Notes under the pieces: generated by a model | What the model saw: only the letters and a program-made list of their open reading frames with translations | Databases searched by the model: none | What the model was told of the DNA's origin: nothing | Assembly: GCA_017936375.1 (NCBI GenBank) | Contig: JAGBFR010000059.1 | Location: forward strand, 1 to 64,000 | From: Clostridia bacterium | GTDB lineage: Bacteria > Bacillota > Clostridia > Christensenellales > Aristaeellaceae | Length of the DNA: 64,000 nucleotides | Reading direction: 5' to 3' | Program-made: the position numbers and the translations under genes | Part shown: positions 16,930 through 25,044 of the stretch, in pieces | Layout of the letters: the number at the start of each line of letters is the position of its first letter | Numbering within the stretch: the first letter of the stretch is position 1

Positions 16930-18459
16930 ATGAAAACGCTGATTCTTGATTATCTTGAGGCGACAGCCGCCCGCCTGCCGGAGAAGACCGCCTTCTCCGA
17001 CGCGCAGAGCGAGATGACCTTCAGCCAGATCACAAAGGCCGCCCGCGCCGTGGGCAGCGCGCTCTGCGCGCGCGTCGCGCCGCGCAGCGTCGTGGGCTTC
17101 TATATGGATAAGGGCGTCGCCACGGCCGCCGGCTTCCTCGGCGCGGTATATGCCGGCTGCGCATATTCCCAGCTGAATCTGCGCCATCCCGCCGTTCGCA
17201 TCCGCGCGATCCTCGATACCCTCGCCTGCCCCGTCGTCATCACAGACCATGCGCATGGCGCGCAGCTTGAGGCGATGGATGTGCCGTATGAGATCCTCTA
17301 CATCGAGGATCTGCTGGAGCATACACAGGACGACGCCGCGCTTGCCCGCGTCCGCGCGCAGATGCTGGACGTCGACCCGCTCTATGTCAATTTCACCTCC
17401 GGCTCGACCGGCACGCCCAAGGGCGTGGTCGTCTGCCATCGCAGCGTGATCGACTTCATCGGCTGTTTCACAGAGATCTTCGGCATCACGGAGAAGGATG
17501 TGCTCGCCAATCAGGCGCCGATTGACTTTGACGTCTCGGTCAAGGATATCTACAGCGGCATCATGACCGGCGCGGAGGTCGCGATCATCCCGACCGCATA
17601 TTTCACCAACCCGACCAAGCTCATGGATTTCATCTGCGAGAAGAACAGTACCGTGCTCGTCTGGGCCGTCAGCGCGCTGTGCTTCCTGACGACGATGAAC
17701 GCCATCGAATACCGCTGCCCGGACAAGCTGCGCACGATCATGTTCTCCGGCGAGGTCATGCCCATCAAGCACCTCAACAAGCTCAGAAAACTCCTGCCGG
17801 AGGTCATGTACGTCAACCTCTACGGCCCGACGGAGATCACCTGCAACTGCACGTACTACATCGTCGACCGCGAGTTTGACCTCACGCAGACGCTGCCCAT
17901 CGGCGTCCCCTTCCCCAATGAGCGCATCCTGCTGCTCATGGAGGACGGGCGCGAGGCCGCCCCGGGCGAGACGGGCGAGCTCTGCGTCAGCGGCACGGCC
18001 GTGGCCATGGGCTACTACAAGGACCCGGAGCGCACCGCCGCCGTCTTCACGCAGAACCCGCTCAACAGCGCGTACCTTGAGCCCATCTACCGCACGGGCG
18101 ACCTTGTGCGCCTGGAGGAAAACGGCGAGATGGTCTACGTCTCCCGCAAGGATTTCCAGATCAAGCACATGGGCCACAGAATCGAGCTGGGCGAAATCGA
18201 GACCGCCATCTCCGCCGTGGAGGGCGTCTCCCGCGCGTGCTGCGTCTATCTGCACGACAAGGGCAAGATCCTCGCCTTCACCTGCGGCAGCGCGGACAAG
18301 AAGGCCATCACCGACGGCCTGCACGACGTGCTCCCGGCGTATATGATCCCGAATATCTTCATGCAGGTCGAGGAGATGCCGCTCAACAAGAACGGCAAGA
18401 TCGACCGAAACGCCCTGACCGACCTCTACAAGAAGGCGAAGGAGGCCCGCCGTGGATAA
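16930..18459 (+). CDS. DltA-like amino-acid adenylating enzyme (carrier-protein ligase)
   Basis: 509 residues of the ANL superfamily, starting at an ATG with AGGAG upstream. Core motifs are complete: A3 VNFTSGSTGTPKGVVVCHRS near residue 155, A4 region APIDFDVSVKDIYSG as in DltA, A5 NLYGPTEITCNCTYY near 297, A7 YRTGDLVRL near 390 and A10 NKNGKIDRN near 490. It is free-standing, with no condensation or carrier domain, like DltA. The carrier encoded two genes later is the likely acceptor. The DltA cysteine that helps define the D-alanine pocket does not seem conserved (region VWAVSALCFLTTMNA), so the substrate may not be D-alanine; this alignment is by eye. The 3' end overlaps the decarboxylase by 8 bp. 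Confidence 0.88.
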   Translation: MKTLILDYLEATAARLPEKTAFSDAQSEMTFSQITKAARAVGSALCARVAPRSVVGFYMDKGVATAAGFLGAVYAGCAYSQLNLRHPAVRIRAILDTLACPVVITDHAHGAQLEAMDVPYEILYIEDLLEHTQDDAALARVRAQMLDVDPLYVNFTSGSTGTPKGVVVCHRSVIDFIGCFTEIFGITEKDVLANQAPIDFDVSVKDIYSGIMTGAEVAIIPTAYFTNPTKLMDFICEKNSTVLVWAVSALCFLTTMNAIEYRCPDKLRTIMFSGEVMPIKHLNKLRKLLPEVMYVNLYGPTEITCNCTYYIVDREFDLTQTLPIGVPFPNERILLLMEDGREAAPGETGELCVSGTAVAMGYYKDPERTAAVFTQNPLNSAYLEPIYRTGDLVRLEENGEMVYVSRKDFQIKHMGHRIELGEIETAISAVEGVSRACCVYLHDKGKILAFTCGSADKKAITDGLHDVLPAYMIPNIFMQVEEMPLNKNGKIDRNALTDLYKKAKEARRG

Positions 18460-19639
18460 GAGCATCCTCAAAGCCGCCGCCGCGAAGTTCGGCACGCCGT
18501 GCTTCCTCTTTGACGAGGAGGCGCTCGCCCGCCGCATGCGCGAGGCCAAGGCCATCGTGGGCGACAGCGTCCACCTGTGCTATTCGATCAAGGCCAATCC
18601 CTTCCTCATCCCGGCGATGAGCCGCCTCGTGGAGCTGCTCGAGGTCTGCAGCCCGGGCGAACTGATCATCTGCGAGGATCTGGGCGTGGACCCGGCGACG
18701 ATCCTCTTCTCCGGCGTCAACAAGACGCGCGAGGACATCCTCCATGCCATCGACGCGGGCGTGCGCCGCTTCACGGCGGAGAGCCCGCTGCATATCCGCC
18801 TGCTTGACGAATGCGCGCGCGAGCGCGGCCTCGTGCTGCCCACGATCCTGCGGCTGACCGCAGGCTCCCAGTTCGGCATGGACGAGAGCGACCTGCGCGA
18901 AGCCATTGAGCACCGCGATGCGCTGACCGGCCTTGACATCGAGGGCATCCACTACTTCGCCGGCACGCAGCGCAAGCGCCTTGACCACCAGCGCAAGGAG
19001 CTGTGCAAGCTCTGCGCGCTCATGGACAGCCTGAAGGCGGACTACGGCTTTGAGACCCGCCGCCTCGAGTACGGCCCGGGCCTCTACTTCCCCTACTTCG
19101 CGCATGAGGACTTTACCGATACCCTCGCCCCGCTGCGCGAGCTCGCGCCGGATCTGCAGGCGGTCGCAGCGCGCACGGAGCTGACGGTTGAGATGGGCCG
19201 CTTCTTCGCCTCCGAGTGCGGCAGCTACCTGACCACGGTCATCGACACCAAGGTCAACTGCGGCTGCGGGTATGCGATCCTGGACGGCGGCATCCACCAC
19301 GTCAATTACCTCGGCGGCAACATGGGCATGCGCACGCCGGTGATCGACCATCTGCCCGGCCCGGCGCATGACGGCGAGGAGGCGATGGACTGGGCGCTGT
19401 GCGGCAGCCTCTGCACGACGGCGGATGTGCTCGTGCGCGCCATCTCCATGAACGGCCTCGCGCAGGGCGACGTGCTCGCCTTCCGCAATATCGGCGCGTA
19501 CTCCGTGACCGAGGGCCCCGCGCTCTTCCTCTCCCGCAGGATGCCCCGCATCGTGCTGCGCGGCGAGGACGGCAGCCTGCGCGTCGCGCGCGACTTCATC
19601 GAGTCCGCAAAGCTCAATCAGACCGGCGCATCCATCTAA
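18452..19639 (+). CDS. Fold-III PLP-dependent amino-acid decarboxylase (DAPDC/ODC-like, BtrK-like role proposed)
   Basis: 395 residues from a GTG start with GGAGG upstream, overlapping the adenylating gene by 8 bp. It is an alanine-racemase-fold, group IV decarboxylase: PLP lysine in LCYSIKANP (Lys47), substrate-side HYFAGTQ, a phosphate-binding glycine region YGPGLYFP, and the catalytic cysteine region CGSLCTTADVL. Lysine and cysteine are both present, so decarboxylase rather than racemase activity is expected. Diaminopimelate decarboxylase for lysine synthesis is unlikely here because the gene is tightly coupled to an adenylating enzyme and a carrier. BtrK of butirosin synthesis decarboxylates an aminoacyl group while bound to a carrier protein and is the closest functional precedent I know. 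The substrate is undetermined. Confidence 0.8.
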   Translation: MDKSILKAAAAKFGTPCFLFDEEALARRMREAKAIVGDSVHLCYSIKANPFLIPAMSRLVELLEVCSPGELIICEDLGVDPATILFSGVNKTREDILHAIDAGVRRFTAESPLHIRLLDECARERGLVLPTILRLTAGSQFGMDESDLREAIEHRDALTGLDIEGIHYFAGTQRKRLDHQRKELCKLCALMDSLKADYGFETRRLEYGPGLYFPYFAHEDFTDTLAPLRELAPDLQAVAARTELTVEMGRFFASECGSYLTTVIDTKVNCGCGYAILDGGIHHVNYLGGNMGMRTPVIDHLPGPAHDGEEAMDWALCGSLCTTADVLVRAISMNGLAQGDVLAFRNIGAYSVTEGPALFLSRRMPRIVLRGEDGSLRVARDFIESAKLNQTGASI

Positions 19640-19709
19640 GCAAGCACCCCCGCATCGCACGGGCGATGCCCCACATACACAAACAACCTTCATAAAGGAG
19701 AAATTTCCC

Positions 19710-19937
19710 ATGAGAGACACCATTCTTGATCTGCTGAGCGACATCGTGGACGACGTCGACCTGGACACCTGCACCACCCTGATCGACGACGGCATCCTCT
19801 CCTCGCTGGACATCATCCAGCTCATCGGCGCGCTCAACGACGAATTTGACATTTCCATCCCGGCGACCCAGATCATCCCGGCGAATTTCAATTCCGTCGA
19901 CGCGCTGACCGCCATGGTCGAGAAGCTCGCGGACTGA
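19710..19937 (+). CDS. Acyl/aminoacyl carrier protein (DltC-like)
   Basis: A 75-residue acidic, helical protein with AAGGAG before the ATG. The phosphopantetheine site is in DDGILSSLDIIQLIGALNDEF, with Ser32 in the position of the conserved D-S-L serine. Size and pattern match DltC and stand-alone carrier proteins. It closes the cluster and is followed by a strong terminator. It is the natural acceptor for the adenylating enzyme and the presumed donor for the MBOAT protein. No phosphopantetheinyl transferase gene is nearby, so the housekeeping enzyme must load it. Confidence 0.88.
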   Translation: MRDTILDLLSDIVDDVDLDTCTTLIDDGILSSLDIIQLIGALNDEFDISIPATQIIPANFNSVDALTAMVEKLAD

Positions 19938-19951
19938 TTGCTGAGCAAAAG

Positions 19952-19984
19952 AACAAGGCACGCAAGAAGCGTGCCTTGTTTTTT
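19952..19984 (+). terminator. Rho-independent terminator after the carrier-protein gene
   Basis: A perfect 12-bp stem (AACAAGGCACGC / GCGTGCCTTGTT) with a 5-nt AAGAA loop is followed by four more T beyond the stem's TT. Confidence 0.9.
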
Positions 19985-19995
19985 CGTCTTCGGGT

Positions 19996-20149
19996 GGGAA
20001 CCTCATCCGTCATTGCCTTCGGCAATGCCACCTTCCCCTCACAGGGGAAGGCTTTTGGATTTACGGAGAAACGCCGCCTGCGGGCGGGACCTCATCCGTC
20101 AGCCCTTCGGGCTGACACCTTCCCCATCGGGGAAGGTCCTTTTGTTTGC
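19996..20149 (+). repeat. Two tandem copies of palindromic repeat family A
   Basis: Each copy has a tag CCTCATCCGTC, a short hairpin, and a second hairpin built from CACCTTCCCC and GGGGAAGG, then CTTTTG or CCTTTTG. The first hairpin differs between the copies (CATTGCCTTCGGCAATG versus CAGCCCTTCGGGCTG) but each still pairs with itself. These fill most of the 326-bp gap 19938-20263, in which I see no gene. Confidence 0.85.
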
Positions 20150-20263
20150 AAAAGGTTCAACAACTCAGAACGCAGAGAAGGAGTCCAGAGGGCGATCGAT
20201 AAGCCCTCTGGTAGTATGCGCGTGAGAAGCTATTTCCGGATGGATTGCTTACTTCGATTCCAA

Positions 20264-21496
20264 TCACTCCGCCGAAACCACAATCTCCGCTTCCCCACAC
20301 GCAGCGCCCTTCGGCAGCGCCACGCGGATCATCTGCGCGGGGATCGCCGCCAGCAGCCGCCTGCGCGCGATCTCGCGCCCGCCCTGCCGCAGCACAATGC
20401 TGCACGGGGCCAGCTTATCCCGCACGCGCAGGCTGATGGACGCATCCGCCGCGCCGGAGACATATGCCGGCAGCGCATAGCCAACGCCCGCCCCCGCGCG
20501 CACAGGGATCCGGCAGGCCTCAAGCGGCCCGGCCAGATACGCCGCCGCGCTGCGCGCCGCCTGCTCCGCCTCCAGCGAGGCCTCATCCGCCAGATCATGC
20601 ACATGCAGCGCATTGCCCGCAGCAAAGACGCCCGGGCAGGAGGTCTGCAGGTGCTCATCCACCCGCGCGCCGCGCGTGACGGGATCCAGCGCAATGCCCG
20701 CGCCGAGGGACAGTTCATTCTCCGGGATCAGGCCGATAGAGAGGATCACCGTGTCGCACGGGATATGGCGCTGCGTGCCCGGGATGGGCGCGCCCTTTGC
20801 GTCCACCGCGCTGACCGTCACGCCCGTCACGCGCGCGGAGCCGTGAATCTCCGTGATCGTATGGGACAGGTGCAGCGGGATGCCGTAATCATCGAGACAC
20901 TGCGCGACATTGCGCGGCAGGCCGCTGGGAATGGGCCGGATCTCATACACGCCCTCGACCTGCGCGCCGGAGAGCGTCAGCCTGCGGGCCATGATCATGC
21001 CGATATCGCCCGAGCCGAGGATCACCGCGCGCCTGCCGATCATCCTGCCGTAGAGGTTCATATATGCCTGCGCCACGCCGGCGGTGAATACGCCCGCAGG
21101 CCGCTCGCCGGGGATGGCCAGCGCGCCGCGCGTGCGCTCGCGGCAGCCCATGGTGAGGATCACCGCGCCGGCGCGCACCTTCTTAAGCCCCTCGCGGGAG
21201 ACGAGGGTCAATTCCCGCTCCGCCGTCATGGACAGGACGGTCGTGTCCGTCAGGATCTGCGCGTGCTGCGCCGCCTCGTCGATCAGGCGCTGCGCATACT
21301 CCGGCCCGCAGAGGGACTCGCCGTAGCGGTCCACACCAAAGCCGTCATGGATGCACTGGCGCAGGATGCCGCCCGCCTCTTTTTCGCGCTCGACGATGAG
21401 CACGTCGGATACGCCCCGGCGCGCCAGCTCCGCCGCAGCGGCAAGGCCCGCAGGCCCCGCGCCGACGATCACCACGTCATGATAGGCCGTCTTCAT
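20264..21496 (-). CDS. FAD/NAD-dependent oxidoreductase (GlpB-role partner of the GlpA-like enzyme)
   Basis: 410 residues starting at the ATG of MKTAYHDVVIVGAGPAGLAAAAELA. It has an N-terminal FAD Rossmann motif, a C-G-like region MGCRERTRGALAIPGERPAGVFTAG, a second nucleotide-binding motif AVILGSGDIGMIMARRL, and a C-terminal CPGVFAAGNALHVHDLADEA typical of pyridine-nucleotide disulfide oxidoreductases lacking a redox cysteine pair. In Clostridia such proteins are usually encoded between a GlpA-like dehydrogenase and a small DUF1667 protein. Here the GlpA-like gene overlaps its start by ATGA, but no DUF1667 gene follows. The likely role is electron transfer from glycerol-3-phosphate or a related substrate. 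Confidence 0.85.
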   Translation of the reverse strand: MKTAYHDVVIVGAGPAGLAAAAELARRGVSDVLIVEREKEAGGILRQCIHDGFGVDRYGESLCGPEYAQRLIDEAAQHAQILTDTTVLSMTAERELTLVSREGLKKVRAGAVILTMGCRERTRGALAIPGERPAGVFTAGVAQAYMNLYGRMIGRRAVILGSGDIGMIMARRLTLSGAQVEGVYEIRPIPSGLPRNVAQCLDDYGIPLHLSHTITEIHGSARVTGVTVSAVDAKGAPIPGTQRHIPCDTVILSIGLIPENELSLGAGIALDPVTRGARVDEHLQTSCPGVFAAGNALHVHDLADEASLEAEQAARSAAAYLAGPLEACRIPVRAGAGVGYALPAYVSGAADASISLRVRDKLAPCSIVLRQGGREIARRRLLAAIPAQMIRVALPKGAACGEAEIVVSAE

Positions 21497-22965
21497 GCGT
21501 CCACCCCGCTTTCCCCCATCTCGCCGGAAAAGAGCCACGAGCCCGCCCGGCCATAGGTCATCTCCCTCGCCGGGACGCCCAGCTCCTCCCCGATCATCTG
21601 CGCGATGCGCATCTGGCAGTAGCCGCCCTGACAGCGGCCCATCATCGCGCGGGTGCGCAGCTTCACGCCCGTGACCGTGCGCACGCCCAGCGGGTTATGG
21701 ATCGCCCGCAGGATCTCCGCGCGGGTCACCTGCTCGCAGCGGCAGATGATCTCGCCGTAGTCCGGGTCATGGGCGATCGCCTCGCCGCGCGCCGCATCGT
21801 CCATATCGGCAAAGCGCGCGATCGGCCTGCGCACGGGATCAAACGCCGGATTTGCCTCAAACGGCTCGGCCTCGCGCATCATCTGCGCGACATAGCGCCC
21901 GATGGGCACCGCCGCCGTCAGGCCCGGGGACTCGATGCCCACGAGGTTCACGGCGTTGGGCGCGATCTCCGGCCTCATCTCGATCTTGAAATCCTGAATC
22001 TTTCCGTTTTCATCCACCCACTTGGGCAGGATGCCGGAGTAATTGCGGATATAGTCCTTCTTGTGAATATGCGGCCAGATGTCCGAGGCGCTCTCGGCCA
22101 GATAGTCGATATTCTCCTGCGGCACGCCGTAATAGGCAAACTGCGCGTGGTCGTCGATCCACTCCGCATTCGGGCCGACGATGACGTTGCCGTCCGTCGT
22201 GTTGGTGACGTGGATGCCCATGTAGGTATTGCTCGGCACGGGATAGATCGGCATGGGCAGCAGCTCGCCCGTGTGCTTGTCAAGGATGATGTAATCGCCC
22301 TTGGAGCCGATGACGCGGTAGCCCGTCAGGCCCAGCATGTCGGAAATCTCGCCGCAGCCAAGGCCCGCCGCATTGACCACCCAGCGCGCGGCAAAATCGC
22401 CCCGATCCGTCCGCACCTGCCAGTGGCCGCCTTCGCGGGAGAGGCCGGTGACGGTATGCTCGAGGAAGTAGCGCGCGCCGTTCTGCGCGGCATTCTCCGC
22501 GATGGCGATGGTATAGCCGAAGGGGTCGAGCACGCCGGAGGTCTCACTGAGCATGGCAAACTCGCCCACCGCCGCCGGGCAGACGCGCGCAAGCTCGTCC
22601 TTGTCAATCAGCGAAAGGCCCGTCGCGCCGTTGCGCGCGCCCTGCGCCATCGTGCGCTGCAGGCTCGCATAGTCCTCCTGCGATTTGCCGACGAGCACCT
22701 TGCCGCAGCGGATGAAGCGGAAGCCCAGCTCGCGCGCGAGCGCGTCCATGCCCCTGTTGCCCTCCACGCAGAGCCGCGCCTTGAGCGTCCCCTCGTCATA
22801 GGCAAAGCCGCCATGCACCACGCCGGAATTGCGCCCGCTCGTCTCGCACACGACGTCGGGGTTCTTTTCCATCACGGCGATGCTGAGGCGATAGCGCGTG
22901 AGCTCCCTTGCAATCGCGCTGCCGACCACGCCGCCGCCGATGATGATGACGTCAAACTGCCGCAT
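21493..22965 (-). CDS. FAD-dependent glycerol-3-phosphate dehydrogenase-like oxidoreductase with [2Fe-2S] domain
   Basis: 490 residues. An N-terminal FAD-binding DAO domain (DVIIIGGGVVGSAIARELTRY; SGRNSGVVHGGF) is followed at the C terminus by a BFD-like [2Fe-2S] domain with cysteines in EIICRCEQVTRAEI and MGRCQGGYCQMRI. This is the anaerobic GlpA-like or L-2-hydroxyglutarate oxidase-like architecture found in fermenting Firmicutes. It starts the two-gene operon and ends in a 4-bp overlap with the second flavoprotein. Glycerol-3-phosphate is the best guess for the substrate but the family is broad. Confidence 0.85.
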   Translation of the reverse strand: MRQFDVIIIGGGVVGSAIARELTRYRLSIAVMEKNPDVVCETSGRNSGVVHGGFAYDEGTLKARLCVEGNRGMDALARELGFRFIRCGKVLVGKSQEDYASLQRTMAQGARNGATGLSLIDKDELARVCPAAVGEFAMLSETSGVLDPFGYTIAIAENAAQNGARYFLEHTVTGLSREGGHWQVRTDRGDFAARWVVNAAGLGCGEISDMLGLTGYRVIGSKGDYIILDKHTGELLPMPIYPVPSNTYMGIHVTNTTDGNVIVGPNAEWIDDHAQFAYYGVPQENIDYLAESASDIWPHIHKKDYIRNYSGILPKWVDENGKIQDFKIEMRPEIAPNAVNLVGIESPGLTAAVPIGRYVAQMMREAEPFEANPAFDPVRRPIARFADMDDAARGEAIAHDPDYGEIICRCEQVTRAEILRAIHNPLGVRTVTGVKLRTRAMMGRCQGGYCQMRIAQMIGEELGVPAREMTYGRAGSWLFSGEMGESGVDA

Positions 22966-22997
22966 AATACGCTCTCCTTTGCACCAATGATGCTTTC

Positions 22998-23026
22998 ATT
23001 ATACGGAAACAGAGGAATCCAGTCAA
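22998..23026 (-). promoter_or_regulatory. Sigma-A promoter of the GlpA-like operon
   Basis: The minus strand has TTGACT at 23026-23021, a 17-bp spacer and TATAAT at 23003-22998, about 32 bases before the start codon. Confidence 0.8.
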
Positions 23027-23082
23027 CGAAAAGACTGCCAGAAAGACCCACACTTTCAGAAAACAACATCTTCATGGCAGGT

Positions 23083-23145
23083 ATGGGGCTTTGCCCCATC
23101 GCCCCACCAAAGGGCTTTCCGTTCGCCCTTTGGAAACCTTCGGTG
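23083..23145. repeat. Palindromic extragenic sequence (GGGGCTTTGCCCC type)
   Basis: Two consecutive small palindromes (GGGGCTTTGCCCC, then CCAAAGGGC / GCCCTTTGG) lie in the 240-bp gap between the GlpA-like gene and the ABC transporter. The sequence type differs from families A-E and occurs once here. It could act as a processing or termination signal for the minus-strand ABC operon. Confidence 0.45.
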
Positions 23146-23205
23146 CCAAAGAAGAATCATTTTTCTGGTGCAGTGTTTTTCTGGCAGTTCTTCAATCTTT
23201 CATTT

Positions 23206-24000
23206 TCAGGAAAGAAGCAGCTTATCGCCGTCGAGCTCCTTGCCCGCCGCCTTGCCAAAGAGGCTCATCAGGTCCTCGCGGGTGAGGCGCTTCTTCTGCT
23301 CGCCCTCCACATCCACGACGATGCGCCCTTCGTGCATCATGATGAGGCGGTTGCCATAGGCGAGGGCGTCGGTCATGTTGTGGGTGATCATCAGCGCCGT
23401 GAGCTTCTGCTGGGCGATGATCTTATCGCTCAATTCAAGCACCTTGGCAGCGGTCTTCGGGTCGAGCGCGGCGGTGTGCTCGTCAAGCAGCAGGAGCTTG
23501 GGCGTGCGCAGCGTCGCCATCAGCAGCGTCAGCGCCTGACGCTGGCCGCCGGAGAGGAGGCCGACCTTGCTGCTCATGCGGTTTTCCAGCCCGAGGCCGA
23601 GCATGCTCAGCTGCTCCTGATACATCCTGCGCTCCATGGCGGAGATGCCCCAGCGCAGGCCGCGCCTTTCGCCCCGGCGCATGGCAAGGGCCATGTTCTC
23701 CTCGATGTTCATGGTCGCGGCGGTGCCGGTCATGGGGTCCTGAAATACGCGGCCAAGGAAGGCGGCGCGCTTATGTTCCGGCAGATGGGTCACGTCCACG
23801 CCGTCGATCGCGATGGTGCCGTGATCCACGGGGAAGACGCCCGCCACGGCGTTGAGCATGGTGGACTTGCCCGCGCCGTTGCCGCCGATGACGGTGACAA
23901 AGTCGCCGGGCTTCAGGTGCAGGTGCACGTCGGTGAGGGCGCGCTTTTCCGTGATGGTGCCGGGGTTGAACGTCTTTGCAATATGCTCAATGCGAAGCAT
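23206..24000 (-). CDS. ABC transporter ATP-binding protein
   Basis: 264 residues from the ATG one base after the permease stop; a GTG at 24009 is possible. Walker A GGNGAGKST, Q-loop VFQDPMTG, ABC signature LLSGGQRQAL, Walker B PKLLLLDEHTAALD and switch histidine ALMITHNM are all intact. This subtype is the ATPase of three-gene importers paired with a branched-chain-type permease and a PF04392-type binding protein (TrpXYZ and related systems). It energises uptake by the permease and binding protein encoded upstream in the same operon. Confidence 0.92.
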   Translation of the reverse strand: MLRIEHIAKTFNPGTITEKRALTDVHLHLKPGDFVTVIGGNGAGKSTMLNAVAGVFPVDHGTIAIDGVDVTHLPEHKRAAFLGRVFQDPMTGTAATMNIEENMALAMRRGERRGLRWGISAMERRMYQEQLSMLGLGLENRMSSKVGLLSGGQRQALTLLMATLRTPKLLLLDEHTAALDPKTAAKVLELSDKIIAQQKLTALMITHNMTDALAYGNRLIMMHEGRIVVDVEGEQKKRLTREDLMSLFGKAAGKELDGDKLLLS

Positions 24001-24001
24001 C

Positions 24002-24922
24002 TCAGCCACGCCCCTTTCTCTTTTCCTTCGCGCCGAGGAATTTCGCCTTCCAGTGCGGCGCGGCGAGGAACAGCGCGACGACCAGCGCCGTGAGGAGCTT
24101 GAGGTCGTTGGTATTCAGGCCCAGCCAGAGGACGACCTGAATGACCAGATAGTAGATGATCGCGCCGATGATGACGGCGAGCAGCTTGAGGCCGAAATTG
24201 CGGAAGATCTTTGAGAAGACGACCTCGCCGATGATGACGGCGGCCAGGCCGATGACGATCGCGCCGCGGCCCATGCCCACGTCGGCAAAGCCCTGATACT
24301 GCGCCAGCAGCGCGCCGGAGAGCGCGACGATGCCATTGGCCAGCATGAGGCTCAGGACGATATTCTTATCGGTATTGATGCCCTGCGCGCGGGACATGTT
24401 CCTGTTCGCGCCGGTCGCGCGCATGGAGCAGCCCAGCTCCGTGCCGAAGAACCAGTACAGAAGGCCGATCGCCACGAGGATAAAGACCGCCATGATCAGG
24501 ATCGGGTTATTGAGAGCGAGGGCGCGCGCGTTTCTGGAGGTGAGGATCAGCGGATACTTGTTGACGCTCAGCGCGGTATTCGCCTTATTGCCCATGATGC
24601 GCAGATTGACGGAGTAGAGCGCCAGCTGCGTGAGGATGCCGGAGAGGATCGCCGGAATGCCGAAGAAGGTATGGAACATGCCCGTCACAAAGCCGCAGAG
24701 CATGCCCACAAGGAAGGCGGCCAGCAGCGCCAGCCAGACATTGCAGCCATTGATGATCAGCATGGCGGCGACCGCGCCGCCCGTGGCGATGGAGCCGTCC
24801 ACCGTCAGGTCGGAGACGTCCAGAATCCGGTAGGTAATGTACACGCCGATGGCCATCAGACCCCAGATCATGCCCTGGGAGACGGCGCCGGGCAGCGCGT
24901 TGAGCAGCTTGAGAATATCCAC
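24002..24922 (-). CDS. ABC transporter permease (BPD_transp_2 type)
   Basis: 306 residues with about nine hydrophobic spans, starting at MDILKLLNALPGAVSQGMIWGLMAIGVYITYRILD. This N terminus and the conserved ATGANRNMSRAQGINTDKN loop are typical of the permease paired with PF04392 substrate-binding proteins. The final residues are basic and cytoplasmic. The gene sits between the binding protein (122 bp upstream, with a hairpin in the gap) and the ATPase (1 bp downstream), and probably forms a homodimeric membrane pore. Confidence 0.92.
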   Translation of the reverse strand: MDILKLLNALPGAVSQGMIWGLMAIGVYITYRILDVSDLTVDGSIATGGAVAAMLIINGCNVWLALLAAFLVGMLCGFVTGMFHTFFGIPAILSGILTQLALYSVNLRIMGNKANTALSVNKYPLILTSRNARALALNNPILIMAVFILVAIGLLYWFFGTELGCSMRATGANRNMSRAQGINTDKNIVLSLMLANGIVALSGALLAQYQGFADVGMGRGAIVIGLAAVIIGEVVFSKIFRNFGLKLLAVIIGAIIYYLVIQVVLWLGLNTNDLKLLTALVVALFLAAPHWKAKFLGAKEKRKGRG

Positions 24923-24991
24923 GGAGTTGTCCTCCTCGTCTTATTGTGCCTGTATGCCAGGATAATCGATCCGCGCCATATACGCGAAGAA

Positions 24992-25022
24992 GCCAAGAAG
25001 GAGGGAACTCCCCCTTCCTGGC
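24992..25022 (-). other. Intercistronic hairpin between binding protein and permease
   Basis: An imperfect stem (GCCAAGAAGGAGGGA against TCCCCCTTCCTGGC) lies in the 122-bp gap. No T-run follows. In ABC importers such a hairpin typically stabilises the upstream message, so that more binding protein than permease is made. Confidence 0.5.
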
Positions 25023-25044
25023 TGTATGGCGTTTTCGGGGCAGG

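Noticed and set aside
18452..19639. lysA (diaminopimelate decarboxylase for lysine synthesis)
   Set aside because: The fold matches, but the gene overlaps an adenylating enzyme and precedes a carrier protein, and its C-terminal cysteine motif (LCTTADVL) differs from the CESGD of LysA.
11126..19937. Ordinary dlt (D-alanylation) operon
   Set aside because: Gene order, three DltD-like copies, the extra PLP decarboxylase and the apparent change in the substrate-pocket cysteine do not fit a standard dltABCD operon.
19996..20149. Family A repeats as ordinary terminators
   Set aside because: Some copies could terminate (stem then CTTTT), but orientation relative to neighbouring genes is mixed, units occur in clusters, and each carries an extra conserved tag and hairpin.
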